Program-made: the position numbers and the translations under genes
Shown: positions 34,426-43,612 of the stretch, piece after piece
How positions within the stretch are numbered: position 1 is the stretch's first letter
Layout: each line of letters starts with the position of its first letter
Assembly (NCBI GenBank): GCA_014549065.1
Contig: JACDOX010000223.1
Span: 735,640 to 799,639 of the forward strand
DNA from: Cardinalis cardinalis
Lineage: Eukaryota > Chordata > Aves > Passeriformes > Cardinalidae
Length of the DNA: 64,000 bases
Direction: 5' to 3'
Notes under the pieces: generated by a model
The model's database searches: none
The model's input: the letters and a program-made list of their open reading frames with translations, nothing else
What the model was told of the DNA's origin: nothing

Positions 34426-35524
34426 AGCGCACTATCTGGAAGCTGAATTGGAAATCTGATAAACCAGTTCAGGTAGCCCAGTGGCCGCTTAATNAACAAA
34501 AATTGAAGGTGCTCAACGAGCTTGTCCAAGAGCAGTTACTTAAGGGCCACCTAGTGGAGACCATGTCAGAGTGGAACTCCCCAGTCTTTGTCATCAAAAA
34601 GCCCAACAAAGATAAGTGGCGGCTCCTGCANGATCTCNNACAAATTAATAATATTATTGAAGACATGGGTCCCCTTCAACCAGGGATGCCGTCCCCAGCG
34701 ATCCTCCCCCAAAATTGGAATTTGGCAATTATTGACATAAAAGACTGTTTCTTCCAAATTCCCTTACACCTTGACGATGCCCCTGTTTTGCCTTCACGGT
34801 TCCATCCATTAACCGTGCAGCCCCAAGCAAGCGCTACCATTGGCGTGTTCTCCCACAAAATATAAAGAACAGCCCTGTGATCTGCCAATGGTATGTCGCT
34901 TCCTTGCTGTCCCCGATTCGTACAGCCGTGGAAGATGTCATCATCTTCCATTACATGGATGACATCNTAATTTGTGCTCCAACCGATGACTTGCTTACCC
35001 ATGTGCTTGACCTGACAATCAATGCATTGATTGCTGCAGGATTCGAGCTCCAGCAAGAGAAGATTCAACGGATGCCACCCTGGAAGTACCTGGGTCTGAA
35101 AATAACAAGGCGGACCATTGTTCCGCAAAAATTGGCAATTAAATTTAACATTAAGACTTTAGCGGATGCCCATCAGCTGTGTGAGTCTTTGAATTGGGTA
35201 AGGCCTTGGCTAGGCATTCCAACAGATGACCTGGCCCCCCTTTTTAATTTATTGAAGGGGGGAGAGGAGCTCAGTTCTCCTAGGTCACTTACCCCAGAGG
35301 CACAGACGGCATTGGAGAAAATCCAGGAGACCATCTCGGCCAGGCAGGCCCACCGCTACCAACNGGGCCTGCCATTCAAATTCATTATTTTAGGTAAGCT
35401 GCCACAACTCCATGGGTTGATATTCCAGTGGGACGAGACCCTTAAGACGACCAAGGGTAAGAAAAAGGACAAAATTGAGGACAAGGACCAAGACGAAGGA
35501 GACTGCCTCTTGATCATAGAGTAG
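34341..35524 (+). pseudogene. pol: pol reverse transcriptase, copy B, frame break plus stop
   Basis: This RT copy continues into the rest of pol. The first frame covers 34341-34865 with the first catalytic Asp at 34734-34736. The second covers 34877-35524 with YMDD at 34952-34963, followed by thumb and connection sequence (KYLGLKITRRTIVPQKL). The frame break lies at the same place as in copy A, so it predates the duplication or was copied with it. Near 35440-35520 is a run rich in Lys, Asp and Glu (GKKKDKIEDKDQDEGD) that I do not recognise from the family. The frame ends at an in-frame TAG (35522-35524), and the same frame goes on into RNase H. Confidence 0.85.
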
Positions 35525-36290
35525 GTCTTCCTGAGTCACCATCGGTCCAAAAGAATGACACAGCCATCAGAGCTGGTGGCAGAATTGATCAGAAAAGCCA
35601 GATCGAGGATCAGAGAGCTTGCAGGCTGTGACTTTGACTGCATCCACCTCCCCATAAAATTAGATTTGGGCCAACTCAAAAAGAAAACCTTTGAAGAACT
35701 GCTCCAAGTTAATGAAATGTTGCAATTTGCTTTGGACAGTTACACTGGCCAAATTGCTGTTGATCGGCTGGCCCACAAATTATTCAATTCGGACAACCAT
35801 TTCTCATTATCTCTGAAAAGGATTCAGAGCAGAACCCCCCTGAATGCACTGACTGTTTTTACAGATGCGTCTGGAGCATCCCACAAGTCCATAATGACTT
35901 GGAAGGATCCTCAGACTCAGCGCTGGAAGGCTGATGTCACCAAGGNGGAGGGTTCTCCACAGGTGGCTGAGTTGGACNCTGTCGTCAGGGCTTTCNAGAG
36001 GTTCTCTGAACCCTTCAANTTGNTNACTGACTCTTCCTATGTTGCCGGTGTAGTGTCCAGAGCTGAAGAAGCAGTTCTTCAGGAAGTTTCCAACATCCCT
36101 TTATACAACTTGCTCTCCAAATTAGTTACTTTAGTCTCCCGCTGAGAACAACCCTTTTATGTGATGCATGTCAGGTTGCACACCAACCTGCCAGGGTTCA
36201 TAGCCGAGGGCAACCGAAGGGCTGATGCCTTGGCTGACCCTGTGCAGATGGCCCCGCTCCCTGATCTTTCAGTCAGGCTAAGATCAGCTA
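35525..36290 (+). pseudogene. pol: pol RNase H region with an internal stop
   Basis: RNase H removes the RNA strand of the RNA-DNA hybrid. The region follows RT in the same frame after the TAG at 35522-35524. The first ATG is at 35555. Connection sequence (ELVAELIRKARSRIRELAG) leads to the RNase H core: FTDASG with Asp at 35864-35866, Glu in QVAELD at 35969-35971, Asp in TDSSYV at 36029-36031, and the last Asp in RADALAD at 36224-36226. All four metal-binding acids are therefore encoded. A TGA at 36143-36145 splits the domain before the final HTNLPGF-EGN-AD part. Five ambiguous bases lie between 35946 and 36025. Confidence 0.85.
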
Positions 36291-37167
36291 CCAGCTCTTC
36301 CTTCAAAACGCCCCTGGCCTTGTCCGTCAGTTCCAGCTCTCTCGAGAACAGGCCAAGGCGATTGTGGCTACATGTCCCCAGTGCCAATCCCACCAACTTC
36401 CTTCCATCAGTGCTGCAGTTAACCCCAGAGGTCTCTATAGCTGTCAGGTGTGGCAGATGGACGTCACGCACGTCCCTTCTTTTGGCCGACTTTGTTATGT
36501 TCACGTTTCAGTGGATACTTTCTCCGGTGCTATCTACGCTTCTGCCCACACAGGAGAAAAGGCTGCCNATGTAGAGAAACATCTTGTGCAAGCCTTCGCA
36601 GTCCTGGGCATCCCCAAGATCGTCAAAACAGATAATGCCCCAGCGTACAAATCCAAAGAGCTGAAAAGCTTCCTGCAGCAATGGGGAATAGAGCATAAAA
36701 CTGGCATCCCCTATTCCCCGACAGGCCAAGCCATGGTTGAGAGGGCTCACCAGAGCCTTAAGAGGGTTTTAGAACAACAACGGGTGGCAGTGAAAGTAGA
36801 GTCTCCTCACGTCNGGCTGTCCAAAGCACTCTTCACGATCAATTTTTTAAACTGCTCTTTTGACAATCTGAACCCTCCGATCGTGCGGCATTTTGGTCGC
36901 CATGAGCAGCTGCAGCCAAAAGCCAGGCCTCCTGTTCTGATCAAAGATCCAGAGACCTGGAAAACGGAAGGGCCATTTGATTTGGTCACCTGGGGGAGAG
37001 GATACACCTGCGTGTCCACTCCCTCAGGACCTAAATGGGTACCATCCAAGTGGGTCCGGCCTTTCCTTCCTGGAAAGTCCAAGCAGACCAATGTGGTGGC
37101 ACAAGTGGAAGAGGCTTGTTGGCGAAGGAGACGCAAGCCTTTTTCCTCAGACCTCGACCTCCTTTGA
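36291..37167 (+). pseudogene. pol: pol integrase, frame-shifted at its N terminus
   Basis: Integrase joins viral DNA to the host genome. The main open frame runs 36364-37167. It starts within the zinc-binding domain, where CPQC (36373-36384) is kept. The preceding His pair is not visible because the reading frame changes between about 36290 and 36360. The catalytic core shows Asp in WQMDVTHV (36460-36462), Asp in KTDNAPAY (36631-36633) and Glu in GQAMVERAH (36739-36741). The last two are 35 residues apart, the exact D-x35-E spacing. The C-terminal domain has GPFDLVTWGRGY and KWVPSKWVRP, typical of betaretrovirus-like integrases, and ends in a basic tail. Two ambiguous bases fall in the core. 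Confidence 0.88.
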
Positions 37168-37213
37168 TTCCTTTCCCAAAAGCAGAAACAGATTTACAAA
37201 TTTCGTTAACCTT

Positions 37214-37232
37214 GTCCTTTTTTCATTTTTAG
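37214..37232 (+). promoter_or_regulatory. putative env splice acceptor
   Basis: A pyrimidine tract (CTTTTTTCATTTTTAG) ends in AG at 37231-37232, about 65 bases after the pol stop. This is the expected place for the acceptor of a spliced env message. Confidence 0.6.
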
Positions 37233-37332
37233 TAATCCCAACCAGATAGTTCCCCTTTCGACAACAGCTCTCCTGCTGATCACATTCACCTGGTAAACAT
37301 CGGACTGGCTGGGGGACATTTTCAAGAATTGA

Positions 37333-37452
37333 GGTCTTTCCGGTTGGGTTGGTTCAATTCTAAAGACTATGTTGTTAGTTCTCCTGATTTTGTTTGTAGT
37401 GTTAGTTGCTCTTTCAGCTCTTGAGAAGTTAAAGGACTCTCTGCTAAACTGA
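37333..37452 (+). pseudogene. env remnant: membrane anchor of the transmembrane subunit
   Basis: A frame entered after a TGA (37330-37332) encodes a short ectodomain-like lead (GWVGSILKT) and then a strongly hydrophobic run (MLLVLLILFVVLVALSAL), a charged EKLKD tail and a stop at 37450-37452. That pattern is what the C-terminal anchor of a retroviral envelope looks like. Only about 510 bases separate the pol stop from the polypurine tract, so the surface subunit and most of the transmembrane subunit are missing. The identification rests on position and hydrophobicity, not on a recognised motif. A chance hydrophobic frame is possible. Confidence 0.5.
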
Positions 37453-37677
37453 CGTCCTTCCCCAGTGCTAACCACGTAGTAGCTTCAGCAGAGGAGCACC
37501 CTGAAGTGGAAACTTCAGAAGATGATCCATCAGAAGCAGTTCCAGCCGTGGAAGAAGANAATGGACTTTAGCCCTGTTGAGCTACCCCTGGTACAGGGAT
37601 TTATACCTGGACTCCGAATATAACAATCAAGTTCAGTTCACTTCCTTTTAGACCCCTTTTTATTTTTCTTTTTAAAC

Positions 37678-37691
37678 GAAAAAGGGGGAGA
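37678..37691 (+). promoter_or_regulatory. polypurine tract
   Basis: GAAAAAGGGGGAGA abuts the TG of the 3' LTR. It is the primer for plus-strand DNA synthesis. Confidence 0.9.
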
Positions 37692-38247
37692 TGTTGTGTT
37701 GTGTTCAGTTGGACTGTTCTGTTTCCTCCTGTTTTGTAATGGTTCTGCCCTGGTTCTCCCTCTCCTCAGTAAATGTCAATCACCCCTGTCCACCACCCTC
37801 TTTTCCAGAAAATTCTGTCCTGGGCTTCGAGGGATTCGATGAGGGACTTGGGTCCCTCCTTCCAGTTACCCTGATTGTTCTGTTTCATCTGTCTATCTTA
37901 TGTACCCCACCCTCCCCCGGATTCCTATTGGCTGCCGGATTTGTTCCTCCCCTATCTCTTCACACTTTATAACCCGAGGGGGGCACGCCCCCCCCCTTCG
38001 TCTCCTGCTGCTGGTGCCCCTGAGATGAAGTAAACTTGGACTAACCTCAGCTGGAGTCTGCCTTCTTATTTCTGCTGCAAACAGCCTTTGTCAGCCTCAT
38101 CCTGCATCTGGCAACGTCCCCAGATTCCCCTCTGGGTGCCTGCCTGAAGCGTGAGCCCGGTGCCGCCGCTCCGGGGCGAAGCGCTCCCTCGCTGCTAGTG
38201 GTTGCTGGACAAGCAAGCCGGGATGTTTCTACCAGCTGACTGCTGCA
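37692..38247 (+). repeat. 3' LTR of the class II provirus
   Basis: A 556-base LTR with the same layout as the 5' copy: TATA at 37966-37972, the GC hairpin just downstream, and AGTAAA at 38029-38034. The TG...CA ends and the following GGTTTT duplication are intact. It has no ambiguous bases, unlike the 5' LTR. Confidence 0.9.
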
Positions 38248-38253
38248 GGTTTT
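38248..38253. repeat. target-site duplication of the provirus (right), GGTTTT
   Basis: Exact repeat of 28873-28878. Confidence 0.9.
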
Positions 38254-38723
38254 GAACCCCCCCACTCCCCTGTGGCATTGGTTTAATCCCAGATGTTAGT
38301 CCTCCCTCACACCTGCCCCCTTTTCCAGAGATTTCCCTGGAAATTTTTGTATCCTTCAATGCCTCATTGGTTTAGTTAAACTGTTCCCCTCCCCTGTAAC
38401 TCTCTATTGGTTTAAACATTGTAATCCCCACCTTGTGTTCCTCCCCAGTCCCTTTATTATTGGTTCCCAATCCTAAACTCCACCCTTGTCCTGTCCCTAA
38501 GCCAGTGCCCTGCCTATGTTCATAGTCCTTGCCTCTGTTCTCCATTTGAGTTATGGATGCTTTTGTTTTCACCCTTATGGTTTACTAAATGATTCTCAGC
38601 TAAACAAGCAAGGCCCATCTTGCTTTTTCTACATTGATCCACTGGCGACTGCTTAGGAGGTTCAGTGTCACTGGGAGAGGTGTTGCGCCCCGTCATGCGC
38701 ATAACACCGAGCACACCGTGACA
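38254..38723 (+). repeat. older solo LTR, 3' piece
   Basis: Continues the LTR that starts at 28831. It has a pyrimidine-rich U3 with several ATTGG boxes (for example CTCTATTGGTTTAAAC and TTATTATTGGTTCCC) and ends CACACCGTGACA. Its TATA box appears decayed (CCTAAACT where the solo LTR at 1548 has TATAAACT). A segment CCTATGTTCATAGTCC parallels CTTATGTTCTCAGTCT of that LTR, which suggests related families. Confidence 0.65.
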
Positions 38724-38729
38724 GTATCA
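38724..38729. repeat. target-site duplication of the older LTR (right)
   Basis: GTATCA, matching CTATCA at 28825-28830 except for the first base. Confidence 0.65.
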
Positions 38730-40859
38730 ATGCCTCAGTCAGAATGGGGCAAGTGGAGCCTGCCACAAGTTCACACAAATGTCCTGAAGCCAAAGCTGTT
38801 CCTGCACCCTGGCCAGAAGTTGGTGCTGTGGAACAGGTGGGGACTGAAAAAGAGGCAGAAAACAAAGATCTTGCAGAAAAGACAAAATGTTAGTTCATCT
38901 CTAGGAATGATTTGTTTTTTAATATGAAATCTGTGGTTTAGGGAATTCTATACCCCAGTGGGGACACCTGCACAAGGCCGCTGAAGTGCGTACACCTGCC
39001 TGAATGCCATGTGCTAGGAGCAGGCTAGGCATCCTAGGAAAGTCTCAGAGAGGGTGGATCTTAGCAATAATGATGAAAAAACAATAAGCACAAGGGTTCT
39101 CATGCTCAGAATCTAATGGCAGTTATGTATCCATCCTTATGGTGGCTGTTTATCCATCCCTCAACACAACCTTCCACAACTGCCGAGCTTGTTTTACAGA
39201 GGGAGTTACAGCAGCTCCACTACTGCTCTGCTTGGAAAGACTGCAGGATTAGCAGCTCTGGGTTTAGCAACACAGATCAGCAATGAAGAGCTTTATCCTG
39301 GAAAGTCCTGGTTCTGTGGGAGCTGCACTGCCAGTGAGATTCAGTGCTTTTGCCTCACTCAGTGCTGTGAGCACAGAGCACAGATGTCACATTTTCCACA
39401 CANGCACATAGTACATGTGTCACAGGCAGCTAAGGCAAAAATGGCTTGGTTTATTTACAAATACATCCCAAGCCCAGAATATAAATAAATCATTGACAGC
39501 AGATACCTGCCTGGCTCCTTCCTGTCCAAAATCTCTTCATGCATTAATAAAAACCTCATTCTCAGTACGGATTGATTCTTTCTCCAAGAAATTATTCTAA
39601 AAAGGTAGATTAGGTTGGAGAAAGCTTGTCTGCATAGTCCCCCTGCCTCTCTCCAGTGACTCCTGAGTTAGGCTGAAATGTATTGTTAGCCTGTTTTCTG
39701 GGAAAAATCAAATCTCAGCAGAACATGAGAAATACTTGTCGAACTCTGAGTAACAGGGCCACTCACATCTCCTGACACAGGAGTGCGAAGCTGGGGTGGA
39801 ACAGGAGTGAGTGACAAACGATAAACACAGTGGCAGGAAAGGAGACAAGAGCAGCAAAAAAACTGCCAGGGGACAAACTTGAAACTGGTGACAGACTGGA
39901 GGTTTTGTGTCTGTGGCTGGGGAGAGGAATAACAAGAGGGTGGAGGGGAAGGGCAAGGCAGGAAAAGTGAGCAGCACTGGCTGTGGCTGTTCTCCAGGGC
40001 TGCTGTCCCCAGGCACCACCACCCCAGTGCTGACAAAGGGGCAGGGAGGAAATAAAATCAGGCTTTTGGGAGACTACTTCATGTTTCCAGATTATAAAGA
40101 TCACTGAGTCACAAGAAATAATTGGCATTGTGGCATCTAATAAAACTGACAGCACATAGCAGTGCTGGGCACAGATCCTGAGAACAATAATCACACTGAA
40201 GTATGATTTTTAGTTGTTGTCAATTAGACAGTGCTCAGGTACAGCAGTGGAGAACAGAGAAGGTTTGTTTTCTCTCTCATCTTTGTAACTGATATGTCAA
40301 ACTTCAAACTTCAGACAAGTTTATTAATTAATTACTCTGCCTTGCACTTTTAACAAGCCTATTTATAACATCATTTCTCATTCACGTTTTCTCCTGTATG
40401 TTGCATGGAAAATCACAGCAAATTTGGGCTCATGGGCTCGTGGGCACCAACTGTTGCTGCTAAACAATTAAGGCTGTCATTTGGACAACTTCCGGATTTG
40501 GAGACAAGAGGTTGGTGAATTTTTTATCAGTTCTTAAAAAAATTATGGTGGATTTTTTTCTCAGTTTTTTGGGAAAATACATGAATATTTATTTAAGCAG
40601 CTCCTCTGACCAGTGAATACCAATTCTTGCCCCCCTCAGAAGGTATTTATTCCAATTTTACAGGACAAGGAAGAAGGGACCATCAAAGTTTGATGCATAC
40701 ATTACCGTCTTCAACTCCTTCCTAATTTTTATTTATTATTAAACTTTACCTAAACCTTTTTTATTCCAAAGGTATTTGTTGGGGAGTGGGTTTTTTTCTA
40801 TTCTTTCCTTATCACCTGTGGAATTCCTTCCCATTGAGTTGCTAATGGAAACTGATGGA
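38730..40859. other. unassigned sequence
   Basis: No gene or repeat family recognised. Three overlapping open frames on the minus strand (39686-40194) lack any domain and are treated as chance. Confidence 0.35.
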
Positions 40860-41499
40860 TGGGTGCCNTGTTTTGGGTTTTGGGAGTTTCTCTCGGAGGA
40901 AGGCAGACATATCGGGTGATTCGGGCAGGGGGCAGGGGCTGGGGGCAGTTCCTGGCTGGCTCTCGCTCTCTCAGCACCGGAGGGCAGACAGGTGTGGGCA
41001 CTGTGGGGAGGATTCACCAGCCCTGTGAGGCTCTGTCCCTGCTGCGTTCTCCTACCGAGGCCGGTCGGACCAGCTTGGAAAAAAGGAGTTTCACTGTCAC
41101 CACCGTGACCCACTAGGGAACCTTTCTTCTGCTGCTGGGCCCTGCATCCCCCTGCCCTGCCAGGACACCTGCAGGTTCCAGGTATTGCTGTGCAGTTTTG
41201 GGACATTCTCATTCACTCCCCTGGAATTTCTGCTCATCCCTGCTGTTCCAGCCTGCTGCTCCCGAGAGTCCTGTTGGGGCACAGGGATCGGCTGTCCCGG
41301 GGTTTGTGGAGCAAAGCCTCTCCTCCATCCCTCTCTGTCTGGGCCCGGCCGCCATCGCCGCGCGCTCCCCCGCCGCCCCACAGCGCCCCCTGCAGCCCCG
41401 CGGGGATCACGGCACCTGCCCCGCCCGCCGGGGGCCACCAGCGCCCCTGCCGGCCGTGCCCGGAACTGCAGCAGCGGGGAAAGTGCCGCAGCACAAAGG
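40860..41499. other. GC- and CpG-rich patch in AT-rich surroundings
   Basis: GC content rises from about 40860, and CpG density is highest at 41330-41470 (GGCCGCCATCGCCGCGCGCT). It runs directly into a G-rich minisatellite. It could be a small CpG island, a promoter of an unseen transcript, or the edge of an unrecognised mobile element. Open frames on both strands here show no domain, and the long ones are shared with the minisatellite. Confidence 0.5.
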
Positions 41500-41781
41500 C
41501 TGGGACCGGGCTCGGGCTCTGGGACTGGGCTCGGGTTCTGGGACCGGGCTCGGGTTCTGGGACTGGGCTCGGGTTCTGGGACCGGGCTCGGGTTCTGGGA
41601 CTGGGCTCGGGTTCTGGGACCGGGTTGGGTTCTGCGACTGGGTTGGGTTCTGCGACTGGGTTGGGTTCTGGGACCGGGCTCGGGTTCTGGGACCGGGCTC
41701 AGGTTCTGGGACTAAGCTCGGGTTCCGGGACCGGGCTCGGGTTCTGGGACTAAGCTCGGGTTCTGGGACTGGGCTCGGGTT
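41500..41781. repeat. 19-bp G-rich minisatellite, 15 units
   Basis: Twelve 19-base units of the form CTGGGACYGGGCTCGGGTT and three 18-base variants (CTGCGACTGGGTTGGGTT type). In the first six units, C and T alternate strictly at the Y position, so the array began as a 38-base higher-order unit. GGG runs recur every few bases, giving strong potential for G-quadruplexes on the plus strand. Long open frames in all plus frames follow from the repeat. Confidence 0.9.
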
Positions 41782-41995
41782 CTGTTTGTAGTTAGTGCCA
41801 GAGTCGTTGTTCTTTGTTTGCTTTATTATACACACTGGTAAAGAACTGTTATTCCTATTCNCATATCTTTGCCTGAGAGCCTCTTGATTTCAAAATTCTA
41901 ATAATGCGGAGGGAGGAGGTTTACATTTTCCATTCCCAGGGAAGCTTTTCTGCCGGCCCTAGCAGACACCTGTCTTGTAAACCAATACAGTATTA
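41782..41995 (+). repeat. possible LTR or other repeat remnant next to the minisatellite
   Basis: The segment CATATCTTTGCCTGAGAGCC and the following GGAGGGAGGAGGTTTACATT resemble, from memory only, a widespread avian repeat end. No TG/CA boundary or target duplication was found, so this is a weak call. Confidence 0.25.
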
Positions 41996-43445
41996 CATTA
42001 GGAAAACAATACATGAACTATATAGATTTCCATTAATCAAGAATCAAACCCTTCAAGCCTTATTTCAATCTCCCTGATTATATCAAACTTCATTAAATTT
42101 TGAACTCAGCAATCCATTTGCTTACATGGAATTCTTAAATAATCACCCAGTTCATTATAAGTATCCTAGGCATATCTGGAAACATCAGCTGCCATTATTA
42201 AAACCTTTTTGGTTTTGGACAGAACTTGAAAATGTTTTAGATAGATTTTGGCTGTCAAAAGCCACCTGTAAATTGATCGGATCCAATTTTTTTCCCAATG
42301 AAAAATGTTCTTTCCAAGTGTATCATCCATTTGTAAGAGTGCTCAGAAAGATGTATTTTGACTTGGACTTGCAAAAAAAAATTACTTTTCACATGGGCAA
42401 AGCTTGGCTAATATTTGTTTAAATTAAATTATCTGTAATGATTTTAGTCTATCCCCCTTAAGTTGGCGCTGTGCAGGTAATTGCAAATAATTTTCTTTTT
42501 GTTTTTATGGGAGCCTGAGAAAATTAATCCTAATTATTTTAAATGGACTGTGCTGACTATTTAATGTGCTGATGCTTGAACAAAACACCTACACACCAGA
42601 TTGCACAGAAAGAAAGTTGCCACTCTTTCTAGGGCCAGAGCTGAAGCATTTGGAGAGAAGAGAAGAGAAAGAACAGTGCAGGGCAAAGCACCAACCCTCT
42701 AATTCAGGTGTAGGAGAGGGATCAAGGCTGTGGGAATACCTGATGTGCAACATTAACTCTCCTAGTTTGGGCAAAAATTCTTCATGGTAAAGGAAGAGTC
42801 ATCAGGTAGCAATTCATGAAATACGGGGAAAGAGAGAAGAACCTGATTTCAACCACATCTATATTAATGCATTTGTGATAATGAGTTTGTTTACAAAATA
42901 TTTGAATTGTGTTGTGATGCACACTCTTCAGCTCTCTTCAAGCAGTCTGCAAAGCCAATATAATTCATCTTGTAAATGCTAATTATTATATAATTTTTGC
43001 AGAACCTTTCCAGGTCCTCAAAAACAATAGTCCTAAGGTACTCTGCTTTTCAAAGGAAACACCACCTGTATATCCTGAGACAATAAACCCACATTCTTCA
43101 CGTTCTCAGAACCCCACCTGCATTTTTAAATCAGGTTAATGATGGTACATTTTACCCTGAGAGTGCTTATAAATTTTGTCCTGCTGCTTGCCTGACGTTG
43201 TTCCCCAGAGCTNTCCTGGGAATTACAAATCTGATATCCACAATCTGCTTTCACCATTTAAAAAAGCTGATTTACTTTAGGATTTCCTGTGCCATGATGA
43301 GAGAGGTGGGCTCTGAATTGGCTGTGCTGCTCCCCTTTCTCCTTCAGGCGATCCTAACAAGGATTTCCTCTTTAGAAAGGATGATGCAAATCAAGGAATT
43401 TATGCATAGGAAGACCTTGTATAGTGTGAGTTGCTGTAGAGGTGT
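41996..43445. other. AT-rich unassigned sequence
   Basis: No recognisable gene or repeat. An open frame at 42126-42422 has no domain. Confidence 0.35.
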
Positions 43446-43612
43446 TCACTGGCACAGGGTGCCCAGAGCAGCTGGGGCTGCCCCTGGATCCCTGGCAGTG
43501 CCCAAGGCCAGGCTGGAGCTTGGAGCAGCCTGGGACAGTGGAAGGTGTCCCTGCCATGGCAGGAGTGGTACTGGCTTTAAATCCCTTCCCACCCAAACCA
43601 TTCTGTGATTAT
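43446..43612 (+). repeat. CR1 LINE 3' end, plus strand
   Basis: Starts abruptly at GGCACAGGGTGCCCAGAGC and runs through GGAGCAGCCTGGGACAGTGG to the 3' tail ACCCAAACCATTCTGTGATT. It is truncated on the 5' side at almost the same point as the copy at 46953. Confidence 0.85.

Larger units (their letters stand above)
33497..35310 (+). repeat. tandem duplication, copy B
   Basis: A near-identical repeat of 31683-33496, differing by a handful of bases: a cluster of four near 33943-33951, an inserted C and an A/G change near 34001-34008, T/C and T/G changes near 34148-34180, and a few resolved or new ambiguous bases. Copy B continues without a break into the rest of pol, so it is the copy in natural context on its 3' side, while copy A is natural on its 5' side. 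Confidence 0.92.
28879..38247 (+). mobile_element. defective betaretrovirus-like (class II) endogenous retrovirus
   Basis: A complete LTR-to-LTR provirus of 9369 bases with an exact 6-bp target duplication. The order is 5' LTR, tRNA-Lys-type primer site, splice donor, gag, pro, pol (RT, RNase H, integrase), splice acceptor, env remnant, polypurine tract, 3' LTR. Class II is supported by the Lys primer site, the 6-bp duplication, a separate pro frame with an extra N-terminal domain, an A AAA AAC slip site between gag and pro, and the integrase style. It has several stops and frame breaks and almost no env, so it cannot make a full set of proteins. An internal 1.8-kb tandem duplication inflates its length. 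Without it the element would be about 7.55 kb. Confidence 0.92.

Noticed and set aside
39686..40194. Minus-strand frames of up to 143 codons
   Set aside because: Low-complexity hydrophobic/Ser-Pro composition with no domain; probably chance.
41185..41835. Gly/Ser/Arg- or Pro-rich open frames of 140-197 codons
   Set aside because: A 19-bp repeat reads through all frames in turn, so the proteins are products of the minisatellite.
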